In this document: piece by piece, positions 36,405 to 44,023 of the stretch
How the letters are laid out: each line of letters begins with the position of its first letter
Position numbering within the stretch: position 1 is the first letter of the stretch
Origin: Thermoanaerobaculia bacterium
GTDB taxonomy: Bacteria; Acidobacteriota; Thermoanaerobaculia; Multivoradales; JAGPDF01
Direction of reading: 5' to 3'
Length of the DNA stretch: 45,792 bases
NCBI GenBank assembly: GCA_019911865.1
Contig: JAIOJQ010000328.1
Span: 1-45,792, forward strand
Made by a program: the position numbers and the translations under genes
Notes under the pieces: model-generated
What the model was told of the DNA's origin: nothing
What the model saw: the letters and a program-made list of their open reading frames with translations, nothing else
Database searches by the model: none

Positions 36405-38332
36405 CGTGCACCTCCCGCGGCCGCCCCGTCGGTATGGCAGGTGTCGCACGCCCTCTCCGCGAACGGCGGGTGGGCGACCGGCAGCAGCAGACCCCCCTCC
36501 TTCGCGGCGTGCGGATCGTGGCAGCTGCCGCAATCGAGCGTCTTCGCCGGCAACCCGAGGTGCGCCGCGGCGAAGTCCCTGCCGTCGCCGGGATGACAGC
36601 TCAGGCAGCCTTCGGCGACCGGCTGCCGGAGCAGCGAGGGCTGCGGCGCGACGTGCGGCGAGTGGCAGTCGATGCACCCCTCCGGCTCGGCGGCCGGCGG
36701 GTGCGCCACCTGCTGGTCGATCGCCTGCTCGACCGCCGTGTGGCACGAGCCGCAGAGCGGCCGCACCGGCGCGCGCAGGAACGCCCGCGTGGCGCTGGCG
36801 TGCGGCTGGTGGCAGGCGGTGCACGAGCGACCCGCGCCCTCGTGGGTGGAGCCGCCGACCGGCGCCTCGACCTTGACGTCGTGGCACTCGGCGCACAGCC
36901 GCGCGGTCGGCGCGGTGAGCAGCGCCGGCACCGCGGCCGCGTGCGGCAGGTGGCAGCTCGCGCAGTCGCCGTCGGCGAAGGGCGGGTGCTGCGGCAGGCC
37001 GTCCGCCGCCCGCATCTCAACCTCGTGGCAGGTCGCGCAGAGCTCCTTGCCCTGGGCGACCAGCAGGTTCGCGCCGCCCGCGTGGGGCTCGTGGCACGAC
37101 GAGCAGGCGCCGGTGGCGACCGGCTGGTGGACGACCGGCAGACCCGAGCGGGTGCCGATCTCGCCGTGGCAGTTGCCGCACAGCGCGTCCTGGTCGCGGA
37201 CCAGTATCGCCTTGCGCCCGGTGCCGTGCGGATCGTGACACTCCGAGCACTCGCCGCGCGACGGCTCGTGGACGACGGCGGCCCCGGCTCCGACCGGGTC
37301 CTCGTGGCAGCTCACGCAGAGCGCGCGCGGCTCCTCGCGCAGCAGCCCCGCGACCTGGCTCTGGTGGCCGGCGTGACACGCCGTGCAGTCGCTCGCGGCC
37401 GGGTGGGGCGCCGGCAACGCCATCGCCTTCGCCACGTCGCCGTGGCAGCTCGTGCAGAGCTCGGCGGGCGCCGCGCGGAGCAGCGCGGGGTGGTCCGTCG
37501 TGTGCGCGTCGTGGCACGCGAGGCAGTCGCCGCGCAGCACCGGCCCGTGCACCGAGGGCGCCGAGCCGGCTTCGACCGCGGCGTGGCAGTCGAGACAGAC
37601 CCGCGCGCCACCGGCCGGCTTGCCGGACCCTCCTTCGTGGCAGCTCGTGCAGTCCATCTCCGGGTGGATCGCGACGCCGAGCAGCCCCGCGCGCGCGCCG
37701 CTGTGCGGCCGGTGGCAGCTCGCGCAGTCGGTGCCGGCGACCGCCATCCCCGCGTGCGCGCCAGCCCAGCCGTCCGCGCTCGCGTGGCAGCCCGCGCAGA
37801 GCGCGTCGCCCGCCTGGAGCAGCTGCTTCGGGTGCGCGCTGCCGTGGGGCGAGTGGCACGACGAGCAGCCCTCGGCGGCCGGCGGGTGCGGCACCTCGCC
37901 GTCGAGCCCGGCGGCGGCGTGACAGCCGGCGCAGAGCTCGCGCTCGGGCAGGACGAGCAGCGCCTTCTGGTTCGAGCCGTGCGGATCGTGGCAGGACGAA
38001 CACTGCTCGACCCCGGGGTGCCGGTGCTCGGCCTTCGTCCCGAGCTTCGACACGTCGTGGCAGGACAGGCAGAGAGCCGGCTCGTTCTCGGTCAGGCGCA
38101 GAGCACCGACCAGCCCGTGCGGCTTGTGGCAGGAGTCGCAGCCCTCGGCGAGCGGCGCGTGCGGCACCCGGACGTCCTTGCCGACGTCGGAGTGGCAGGA
38201 GGTGCAGGTGGAGCCCTGCTCGAAGCGGCCGCCGCGCTTGAGCTGCGCGTCGGCGCGTGGCGCGAGAGCGAGCCCGCCGAGGCCGGCGAGAGCTGCCGCG
38301 AGCGCGAGAGCCCGGATCGGTTGGGTGGTCAT
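36401..38332 (-). CDS. 26-heme c-type cytochrome (doubled CxxCH repeats)
   Basis: The 643-residue exported protein has a signal peptide ending near residue 29 (LALAPRADAQ) and twenty-six CxxCH sites by direct count. They are arranged as about thirteen tandem units of the form CxxCHxPHG, a loop of about 20, then LCxxCH. Examples are CSSCHDPHG with LCAGCHAAA, and CSECHDPHG with LCGNCHGEI. The unit repeats suggest growth by duplication of a two-heme module. It is the larger paralogue of the next gene and overlaps it by 4 bases. By position after barrel, lipoprotein and foldase genes it is probably part of the trans-envelope electron conduit; whether it sits inside or outside the outer membrane is not decided. 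Confidence 0.93.
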   Translation of the reverse strand: MTTQPIRALALAAALAGLGGLALAPRADAQLKRGGRFEQGSTCTSCHSDVGKDVRVPHAPLAEGCDSCHKPHGLVGALRLTENEPALCLSCHDVSKLGTKAEHRHPGVEQCSSCHDPHGSNQKALLVLPERELCAGCHAAAGLDGEVPHPPAAEGCSSCHSPHGSAHPKQLLQAGDALCAGCHASADGWAGAHAGMAVAGTDCASCHRPHSGARAGLLGVAIHPEMDCTSCHEGGSGKPAGGARVCLDCHAAVEAGSAPSVHGPVLRGDCLACHDAHTTDHPALLRAAPAELCTSCHGDVAKAMALPAPHPAASDCTACHAGHQSQVAGLLREEPRALCVSCHEDPVGAGAAVVHEPSRGECSECHDPHGTGRKAILVRDQDALCGNCHGEIGTRSGLPVVHQPVATGACSSCHEPHAGGANLLVAQGKELCATCHEVEMRAADGLPQHPPFADGDCASCHLPHAAAVPALLTAPTARLCAECHDVKVEAPVGGSTHEGAGRSCTACHQPHASATRAFLRAPVRPLCGSCHTAVEQAIDQQVAHPPAAEPEGCIDCHSPHVAPQPSLLRQPVAEGCLSCHPGDGRDFAAAHLGLPAKTLDCGSCHDPHAAKEGGLLLPVAHPPFAERACDTCHTDGAAAGGAR

Positions 38333-38351
38333 GAGATCGACGTCCAGAGCC

Positions 38352-40085
38352 TCAGCCGCCGTGACCGGGAACCGCCGGCGCCTCCTCCGGCGCCGTCGGC
38401 AGGATCTCGAAGCGGGCGAGAGCCGCCTGGTCGATCCAGATCTCGGAGCGCTCGCGGAGCTTGGCGATCACCTCGTCGATCCGCGCCACGACCTCCTGGT
38501 TCTCGAGCTTCGCCTTGACGTTGCCCGAGACGGCCTCGAACGGATAGTGGTCCTGCTCCTCGTAGACGTCGACCTGGAGGAGCACCCAGCCGTTCGGGCT
38601 CTCCCTGGGGCCGAGAATGTCGCCCTTGCGCGCGTCGAGGAGATCCTCGCGGAAATTGAGCAGGCCCTCGGTCGCCAGCACCCAGCCGCGGTCGCCGCCG
38701 GCCTCCTTGTAGGAGTCGGTCGAGTTCTGGCGGACGAGCCAGGCGAACTCCGCGCCGCCCTTTGCCAGGCCGGCCAGCCGCTCGGCCTGCTCGCGGGTCG
38801 GCACCGTGAGCTGGAGCAGGTGCAATCGCGGCGGCTTGCGGAACTCGTCGCGGTGCTCGTCGTAGTAGGCACGCGCCTCGGCCGGAGTCACCTCGACCCC
38901 GGCGGCGACCGTCTCCTTGAGGTACTTCGAGGCGAGATGGCTGAGCTCGAGCGCATGCAGCTCGCGCCTCACCTTCGGCGTGTCGCCATAGCCGCGGCGC
39001 AGGCCCTCGGCGATCAGCATCTCCTCGAAGATCAGCTCGTCGAGAACGCCCGGCTTGTATTCGGCGGCGAGCACCGGGTTGGTGACTCCCGACCAGGCCG
39101 TGCCGAGCCGGCCGGCAAGCTCCTTGATGGTCAGCGTGCGGCCGGCGAGCCGCGCCACGGCGCGCTCGGGATCGGCGAACCTGGGCAGCAGCTTGCCGTC
39201 GTGCATGCGCTGAACCTCGATCGACTCGTAGGCCGCCCAGTCGACCTCCAGGCCGAGCGACGGCTCGAGCCGCTCGACGAGCGCCTTGCGGAGCGCGAGC
39301 TCCTGCCGGTGGCGGAGCTCGACCAGGACCCGGCGGGTCCGCTCGGCGAACTTTTCGGGATCGGCCGGCTCGACCTTCACCAGCCGGGCGAGGGTCCAGC
39401 CCCATGGCGTCGCGAGCGGCGCCGAGAGCGCGCCGGGCTCGCTCGTCTTGGCGAACTCGAGCAAGGACTGGTGGAGGTCGGTGAAGGCCGTGTTCATTCG
39501 GCCGCCGCGCCCGGCGTAGGGATCCTGGGAGTCGGTCCCGGCCAGCTCCGCCCAGGCCTCCTCGCCGGCCGGTTCGAGCTTCGCTCGCAGCGCCTCGAGC
39601 TCGGCCCGGTCGCGCCGGGTGAGGATCCGGAGCGTCGCGAACCGGTAGACGTCCGCGTAGACTTCGCGCGCCTTCGGCTCGGAGAAATCGAGCCGCGCCA
39701 GGATCTCCTCGCGGAAGACCTCGCCACGCGCCTTCGACTCGCGGCGCGCCACGAGCTTGCGCGCGAGCTGCGGATCCGCGTCCATCTCGAGTGTCCGCGC
39801 CTCCTGGGCGAGGAGGGTGTCGTTGACCAGGCGGAACATCAGCTGCTCGAGGTCGAAGCGTGACCGCTGCCGAACCTGCTGGGAGCGGTGGATCTCCTCG
39901 AGGACGATCTCGATGTCCTCGCTGTAGAGCGCTTCGCCGTTGACGCGGGCAACGACGGTCGAGCCGGCGTCGGGGGGATCGAGCTCCTGCCCGACGCCCG
40001 GCAGCGGCGCGGCGAGCAAGGCGAGGGCAGAGAGCCAGCGGACGGGTCGCGCCGCACGGCGCGCCCGCGGTGGTGAAGTGCGCAT
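38352..40085 (-). CDS. Periplasmic foldase with two parvulin-type PPIase domains
   Basis: The 577-residue exported protein has a signal region (VRWLSALALLAAPLPGVGQ). A SurA/PrsA-like N-terminal domain (VVARVNGEALYSEDIEIVLEE) is followed by two parvulin-like units. The first is near residues 160-250 (FATLRILTRRDRAELEAL, then GRGGRM) and the second near 420-520 (RLHLLQLTVPTREQAERL, then GDRGWV and GDILGPRESPNGWVLLQV). Such foldases help outer-membrane barrels and exported cytochromes mature, and peptidyl-prolyl isomerases accompany nanowire cytochrome genes in Geobacter. The ATG overlaps the previous stop (TGATG); the 26-heme gene follows after 19 bases. Confidence 0.88.
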   Translation of the reverse strand: MRTSPPRARRAARPVRWLSALALLAAPLPGVGQELDPPDAGSTVVARVNGEALYSEDIEIVLEEIHRSQQVRQRSRFDLEQLMFRLVNDTLLAQEARTLEMDADPQLARKLVARRESKARGEVFREEILARLDFSEPKAREVYADVYRFATLRILTRRDRAELEALRAKLEPAGEEAWAELAGTDSQDPYAGRGGRMNTAFTDLHQSLLEFAKTSEPGALSAPLATPWGWTLARLVKVEPADPEKFAERTRRVLVELRHRQELALRKALVERLEPSLGLEVDWAAYESIEVQRMHDGKLLPRFADPERAVARLAGRTLTIKELAGRLGTAWSGVTNPVLAAEYKPGVLDELIFEEMLIAEGLRRGYGDTPKVRRELHALELSHLASKYLKETVAAGVEVTPAEARAYYDEHRDEFRKPPRLHLLQLTVPTREQAERLAGLAKGGAEFAWLVRQNSTDSYKEAGGDRGWVLATEGLLNFREDLLDARKGDILGPRESPNGWVLLQVDVYEEQDHYPFEAVSGNVKAKLENQEVVARIDEVIAKLRERSEIWIDQAALARFEILPTAPEEAPAVPGHGG

Positions 40086-41146
40086 CAACCGGACTCCTTC
40101 ATGACCACTGCGGCCTCCCCGCCAGAACCGGCGAGGAGCATACGCGTGGCGATTCGTTCGAGCAGATTCCGCAGCTGCGCGCCGCGCGAGTGGACGCGGC
40201 CGCGACCGAACCACCCCTCTCGGTCGAAGCCGCCACCTTCGAGCGAGCCGACGAAGAGGATGCGGCCCGACTCGGCGTCGAGCAGCCGTACCGCCACCGC
40301 GACCACCGGCTCGGGCGAGCTGCCGCCGCGAACTTCCCAGCGCTCGACCGAACCGGTGACCAGCCGGGCGGCGCCGCAGGCGTCGCGCACCTCGGCGCGG
40401 ACCTCCGCCGAGAGCTCGCCCCATCGGATGCCGCCCGGGCCGCGCAGCGCCGTCGTCACGCAGCCCGGCTCGGCGAGCGGGATCCCGGCGGCGACGAGCA
40501 GCGCGCGCATCGTCTCGGTCGCCGCCGCCGCGACCTCGAGCCCGTCCGCCACCTCGTTGACGGTGAAGGGCACGATGCCGACGAGGTCGGGCGGCGCGGC
40601 GACCCCGACTCCCGGGCTCGCCGGCGCGACCGCGCCGAGCTCGACGCCCGCCAGCAGCTCGGTGACCACCGGCGGCAGCAGGGTCGCGAGGTCGGCGACC
40701 GCGCCGATCCCCAGCAGGCCGCGCGTGTCCAGCCCGGAGCGGGCGACCGCGGCGGCCCACGCCATGCGGCCCGTCCGCCCGTCGTAGAGCCGGGCCGAAA
40801 CCGTGAGATCGGGAACCAGATGCTCGGGCGCGTCGTGGATCGCCACCGAGATCAGCCAGTCGGCCCCGAGCGCCGCCGCGATCGCGCGCAACCGCTCGGG
40901 CGGCGCGCCGTCGGCGTTGCGCAGGCGCTCGGCGCGCAGCGCGGCCCGGGTCCGCTCGGCGTCGATCACGGTCGCCCTCCGGGCGAGCTCGGCAGTCACC
41001 GCCTGCTCGAACCGCGCGCCGAGTCCCTCGACCCGCACGCCCTGCCGCACGGGCAGCAGCGCGACCGTGTCGGCCAGCGCTGCGCGGCCGGCCAGGGCGC
41101 CGGCGGCGAGCAGGAGCGGAGCGAGGAGGGAGCGGCGGCGCATCAC
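40085..41146 (-). CDS. Exported hypothetical protein, TolB-N/CsgG-like domains
   Basis: The 353-residue protein has a signal peptide (LLAPLLLAAGALAGRAALA) and two alpha/beta units of the kind found in TolB N-terminal, FlgO and CsgG-type proteins. The first is TVALLPVRQGVRVEGLGARF, then LGADWLISVAIHD; the second is VGIVPFTVNEVADGLEVAA, then ACGAARLVTGSVERWEV. No lipobox is seen. GTG 41146 and ATG 41143 are both possible starts. It lies 3 to 6 bases after the lipoprotein gene, which has a similar domain, so the two may form one envelope assembly. The family assignment is by pattern only. Confidence 0.6.
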   Translation of the reverse strand: MMRRRSLLAPLLLAAGALAGRAALADTVALLPVRQGVRVEGLGARFEQAVTAELARRATVIDAERTRAALRAERLRNADGAPPERLRAIAAALGADWLISVAIHDAPEHLVPDLTVSARLYDGRTGRMAWAAAVARSGLDTRGLLGIGAVADLATLLPPVVTELLAGVELGAVAPASPGVGVAAPPDLVGIVPFTVNEVADGLEVAAAATETMRALLVAAGIPLAEPGCVTTALRGPGGIRWGELSAEVRAEVRDACGAARLVTGSVERWEVRGGSSPEPVVAVAVRLLDAESGRILFVGSLEGGGFDREGWFGRGRVHSRGAQLRNLLERIATRMLLAGSGGEAAVVMKESG

Positions 41147-41149
41147 GGG

Positions 41150-41734
41150 CTACTTGAGCAGCGTCTCCACGAGCCGTCGCACGCAGCGTCGCGTCGTCAC
41201 CGAGAGCGGTTCGCCCTCGTTGCCGAGCAGGCGCGCCGAGGCGACCGAGCCCTTCTCGGTGTGCGTCGCCGCCCAGATGATGGCGCCCGACTCGGTCTCG
41301 ACCAGCTGGGCGTCGACGGTCACCGTCGGGACGCCGGCCGAGCCCGAGCGCAGCACCTCGGACTGCAGGACGGCGCCCGCGATGACCGCCTGGACACCGA
41401 GCGTCTTGCCGAGTTCGACGATCTGTTCGGTGCTCGGACGCTGGGCCCGGTTGGCGCCAAATTTGACCGTGGCGGCGTTCACCTCGCCGGGCTCGACGAC
41501 GTCGACCGCGCCGGTCGCGAGCAGCTCGGTGACCAGCAGTCGGGTCACGCGCGCGGCCGCGGCGGTGTCGTTCGAGTAGTTCTCGAACGGCAGCACGGCC
41601 ACCCTCTCGACGAACGAGAAGTCGATCTTCGGGTTGGTGAACTTCGTCGGCCCCATCGACCCGCAGCCGCTGAGGGCCCCGAGGCAGGCGACGAGGAGGG
41701 CGAGGCATCGGGTCGAGCTTCGGAGTTTTCTCAC
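41150..41734 (-). CDS. CsgG/LpoB-like outer-membrane lipoprotein
   Basis: The 194-residue protein has a lipobox (CLALLVACLGALSGCGS) after a short basic N-terminus, so it should be a lipoprotein. The mature part has the CsgG/GNA1162/LpoB-type pattern: VERVAVLPFENYSND at the start, LGKTLGVQAVIAGAVLQ in the middle, and DAQLVETESGAIIWAATHT near the end. I chose GTG 41734: GGAAG lies 9 bases upstream and it yields a compact signal; the frame stays open to 41782 and a GTG at 41743 is possible. It is shorter than the curli channel CsgG and probably lacks the barrel. An assembly or secretion role in this cytochrome operon is inference. Confidence 0.7.
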   Translation of the reverse strand: MRKLRSSTRCLALLVACLGALSGCGSMGPTKFTNPKIDFSFVERVAVLPFENYSNDTAAAARVTRLLVTELLATGAVDVVEPGEVNAATVKFGANRAQRPSTEQIVELGKTLGVQAVIAGAVLQSEVLRSGSAGVPTVTVDAQLVETESGAIIWAATHTEKGSVASARLLGNEGEPLSVTTRRCVRRLVETLLK

Positions 41735-41750
41735 GGTTCGCACCTTCCGA

Positions 41751-43871
41751 TCAGAAGGAGAGGGTGGTGCCTGCGTTGACACTGGTCACGGCGGTCTCCG
41801 GGCCGTCCGCGATCGCCGAGCTCGAGCGCGTCATGGAGCCGAAGAGCACCAGTCGGGCCGCGAGCCGGTAGTGCAGGGCGAGGCTCTCGTTGCGGGTTTG
41901 CGCGCCTTCGCGCTGGGAGAAGTCGTCCCAGCCGAGCGCGAGGCTCAACTTCGGTCCCGGGTTCCACGACAGATTGTAGCTCTGCCGAATCGTGGCGCCG
42001 GTCGACTCGTCGAAATAGGCGATCGTGCCGCCGAGGCCGAGCGCGGCGCCGGGTGTCCAGCCGAAATCGACGAACAGGCTGGAGCTCTCGAAGCGCGGCC
42101 CGCCGGCGACGGCGCTCTCCGTGCGGCTCCAGGTGTAGCCCCCGCCCAGGCGCCAGTCCTGGCGCGGGCGCATGTCGATCCGCTCCGTCCAGGTGAGCGT
42201 CTCGCGCGCCCCGCCGGTCCCCGGGGTCTCGATCCGGCTGGTCGACAGGTTGGTCACGAGACGCAGCTCGTCGAGCAGGTCGAGGGCGATCGTCGCGCGC
42301 GCGTAGCGGAGGTTCGACAGCTCGTGCCGCTCGTCGGAGTCGGTCCGCACCCCGGTCGCGAGCAACGCGTCGACGGTGTCGAGTGGATTCCAGCGCAGGC
42401 TCGCTCCGAAGTCGTCGGAGATCCGGGTCAGGTCGCGTCCGGCGCCCTCCTCGTAGCGCGAGTGCCGGTAGGCGACCGAGAGCGTCAGGTCGCGCGCGAG
42501 GTCGAGGCCGAGTCCGCCGTTGATCGCCGAACCGGTGGTGTCCCGCCGCACCACGCCGCCCACCGTCGTCGAGTCGTTGCTCGCGTCGGCCGAGGCGTGG
42601 AAGTGGAGTCGCTCCGAGACCCGCCACGCCAGGCTCGCGGCCGCCCGGTAGAGGTCGGCGCTGCGCTCGGGCTGGAGCGCCTCGACCGCGACGTCGCGCA
42701 GGGCGACGAGCTCGGTGACGCGGACCTCGTTCTCCGGGTTGATCGAGACGTTGACGGCCTTCAGATAACGCTCGGAGGACTCCAGGAAGTGGAGCTGATA
42801 GCGGAGCAGATCGGGGTCCCAGGCGCGCTCGAGGATCGTCACCGGCTGCCAGACCAGGCCGTCCGCGCTCTGGTAGACGTCCCAGGCGACCTGGGCGCCC
42901 GAGAGGCGGTCGACGACGATGTCGAGCCGGTGCGCCGGCACCGGCAAACCGAGGTCGAGGGCGAGGTTGCGGAAGGTGTTGGCGCCGCCGATTTCGATCG
43001 CCGGCGCGACCGGCGTCGAGAGGTCGCCGTCGACGAGGCCGGGCGCCGCGTCGAGTTCGCCGAGGGCGGGCGAGAGGTCGACGCCGGCGAAACCGCGCAC
43101 CGCCGCGATCGGCTCCGCGAGCTCGCCCTCGCCGCGGCTCTGCTCGGCTTCGAGCCGGCCGGCGACGCCCGCGAAGGAGAGGCGGACGCGATCGCCCGCC
43201 AGCGCGCGCGCCGCGGTGAGCCGCAGGTCGTGACGCAGCTGGGTGACGTCGAGGGCGGCCGCGCCGCCGGTGAGCTCGTTGTACCTGCCGCCGTACCCGA
43301 CGCTCCAGCGCGGGCGCTCGAACAGCAGGTCGACGCGCCCGACCCGCTGCTCGAGCCCGCGGCCGAGTGCCGCCACGCTCGCCGACTCGTCGGCGAGGTC
43401 GCGCCAGGAGAGGCCGAGGCGGAAGCCGCGCGGCGCGCGCCAGGAGAGGCTGGTGGTGAGCGCGCGCGACTCGAACTCCGCCGCGTCCGCGCCGGTGTCG
43501 GACCGCAGGCTCTCCCAGGCGACGCGCCACGACAGGTTCGGCGCGCCGTAGCGCAGCTCGGCCACCGGCTGCACGGTGGTGCGCGAGAAGGCCTCGACGC
43601 CGTCGAGCTGCGCGGCCTGCTCGGCGTAGAGGCCCGAGAGGTGCAGGCTCAGGTAGGGCGTGAGCTCCTGGACGACCGCGACGTTGGCGGAGTGATCGCT
43701 GCCGTCGACCACGGCGTCGCCGAGATCGGTGCTCGTCCAGCCGAGCCGGAGGGCGCCGTCGAGCGTGCCGGCGCGTGCCGCCGAGGCCGCCGCCAGAGCG
43801 AGCCCCGCCAGAACGAGGCTGCGCCCGGCACCCTCCCGCGAAACCTGCGACGCGCGTCTCACGGCGGGCAT
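41751..43871 (-). CDS. Outer-membrane beta-barrel with inserted discoidin-like domain
   Basis: The 706-residue protein has a signal peptide (RSLVLAGLALAAASAARA). Alternating amphipathic strands run along most of its length (for example LTLSVAYRHSRYEEGAGRD and LSLALGWDDFSQREGAQTR), and the C-terminal residue is phenylalanine (AGTTLSF), the usual barrel-assembly signal. At about residues 275-395 the strand pattern stops and a jelly-roll-like block appears: LVDGDLSTPVAPAIEIGG, LDLGLPVPAHRLDIVV, WDVYQSADGLVWQPV and YLKAVNVSINP. This is the layout of F5/8 type C (discoidin) domains. As the first gene of the cytochrome operon it is the candidate porin sheath of the electron conduit. ATG 43901 is an alternative start. 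Confidence 0.82.
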   Translation of the reverse strand: MPAVRRASQVSREGAGRSLVLAGLALAAASAARAGTLDGALRLGWTSTDLGDAVVDGSDHSANVAVVQELTPYLSLHLSGLYAEQAAQLDGVEAFSRTTVQPVAELRYGAPNLSWRVAWESLRSDTGADAAEFESRALTTSLSWRAPRGFRLGLSWRDLADESASVAALGRGLEQRVGRVDLLFERPRWSVGYGGRYNELTGGAAALDVTQLRHDLRLTAARALAGDRVRLSFAGVAGRLEAEQSRGEGELAEPIAAVRGFAGVDLSPALGELDAAPGLVDGDLSTPVAPAIEIGGANTFRNLALDLGLPVPAHRLDIVVDRLSGAQVAWDVYQSADGLVWQPVTILERAWDPDLLRYQLHFLESSERYLKAVNVSINPENEVRVTELVALRDVAVEALQPERSADLYRAAASLAWRVSERLHFHASADASNDSTTVGGVVRRDTTGSAINGGLGLDLARDLTLSVAYRHSRYEEGAGRDLTRISDDFGASLRWNPLDTVDALLATGVRTDSDERHELSNLRYARATIALDLLDELRLVTNLSTSRIETPGTGGARETLTWTERIDMRPRQDWRLGGGYTWSRTESAVAGGPRFESSSLFVDFGWTPGAALGLGGTIAYFDESTGATIRQSYNLSWNPGPKLSLALGWDDFSQREGAQTRNESLALHYRLAARLVLFGSMTRSSSAIADGPETAVTSVNAGTTLSF

Positions 43872-43950
43872 TCTCACAGCCAGCTCGAACGCCGCCACCA
43901 TCCGCGAGGGTGGCCCCGCCGCAACCCGCGGCGCGGGGCGGCCGGCCCCC

Positions 43951-43986
43951 CAAAAAAAGCGACCCGGGGTGCGGACACCCCGGGTC
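43951..43986 (-). terminator. Intrinsic terminator of the OmcS-like B gene
   Basis: Eleven perfect base pairs (43961-43971 with 43976-43986; GACCCGGGGTG arm) around a 4-base loop are followed on the minus strand by a run of seven T (43958-43952). It lies 38 bases after the OmcS-like stop and before the barrel gene, so the abundant cytochrome message should end here and the barrel operon needs its own promoter or read-through. Confidence 0.9.
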
Positions 43987-44023
43987 GATGTGGCGCCGGC
44001 AGGCGCCGGATCTCTACCTCAGA

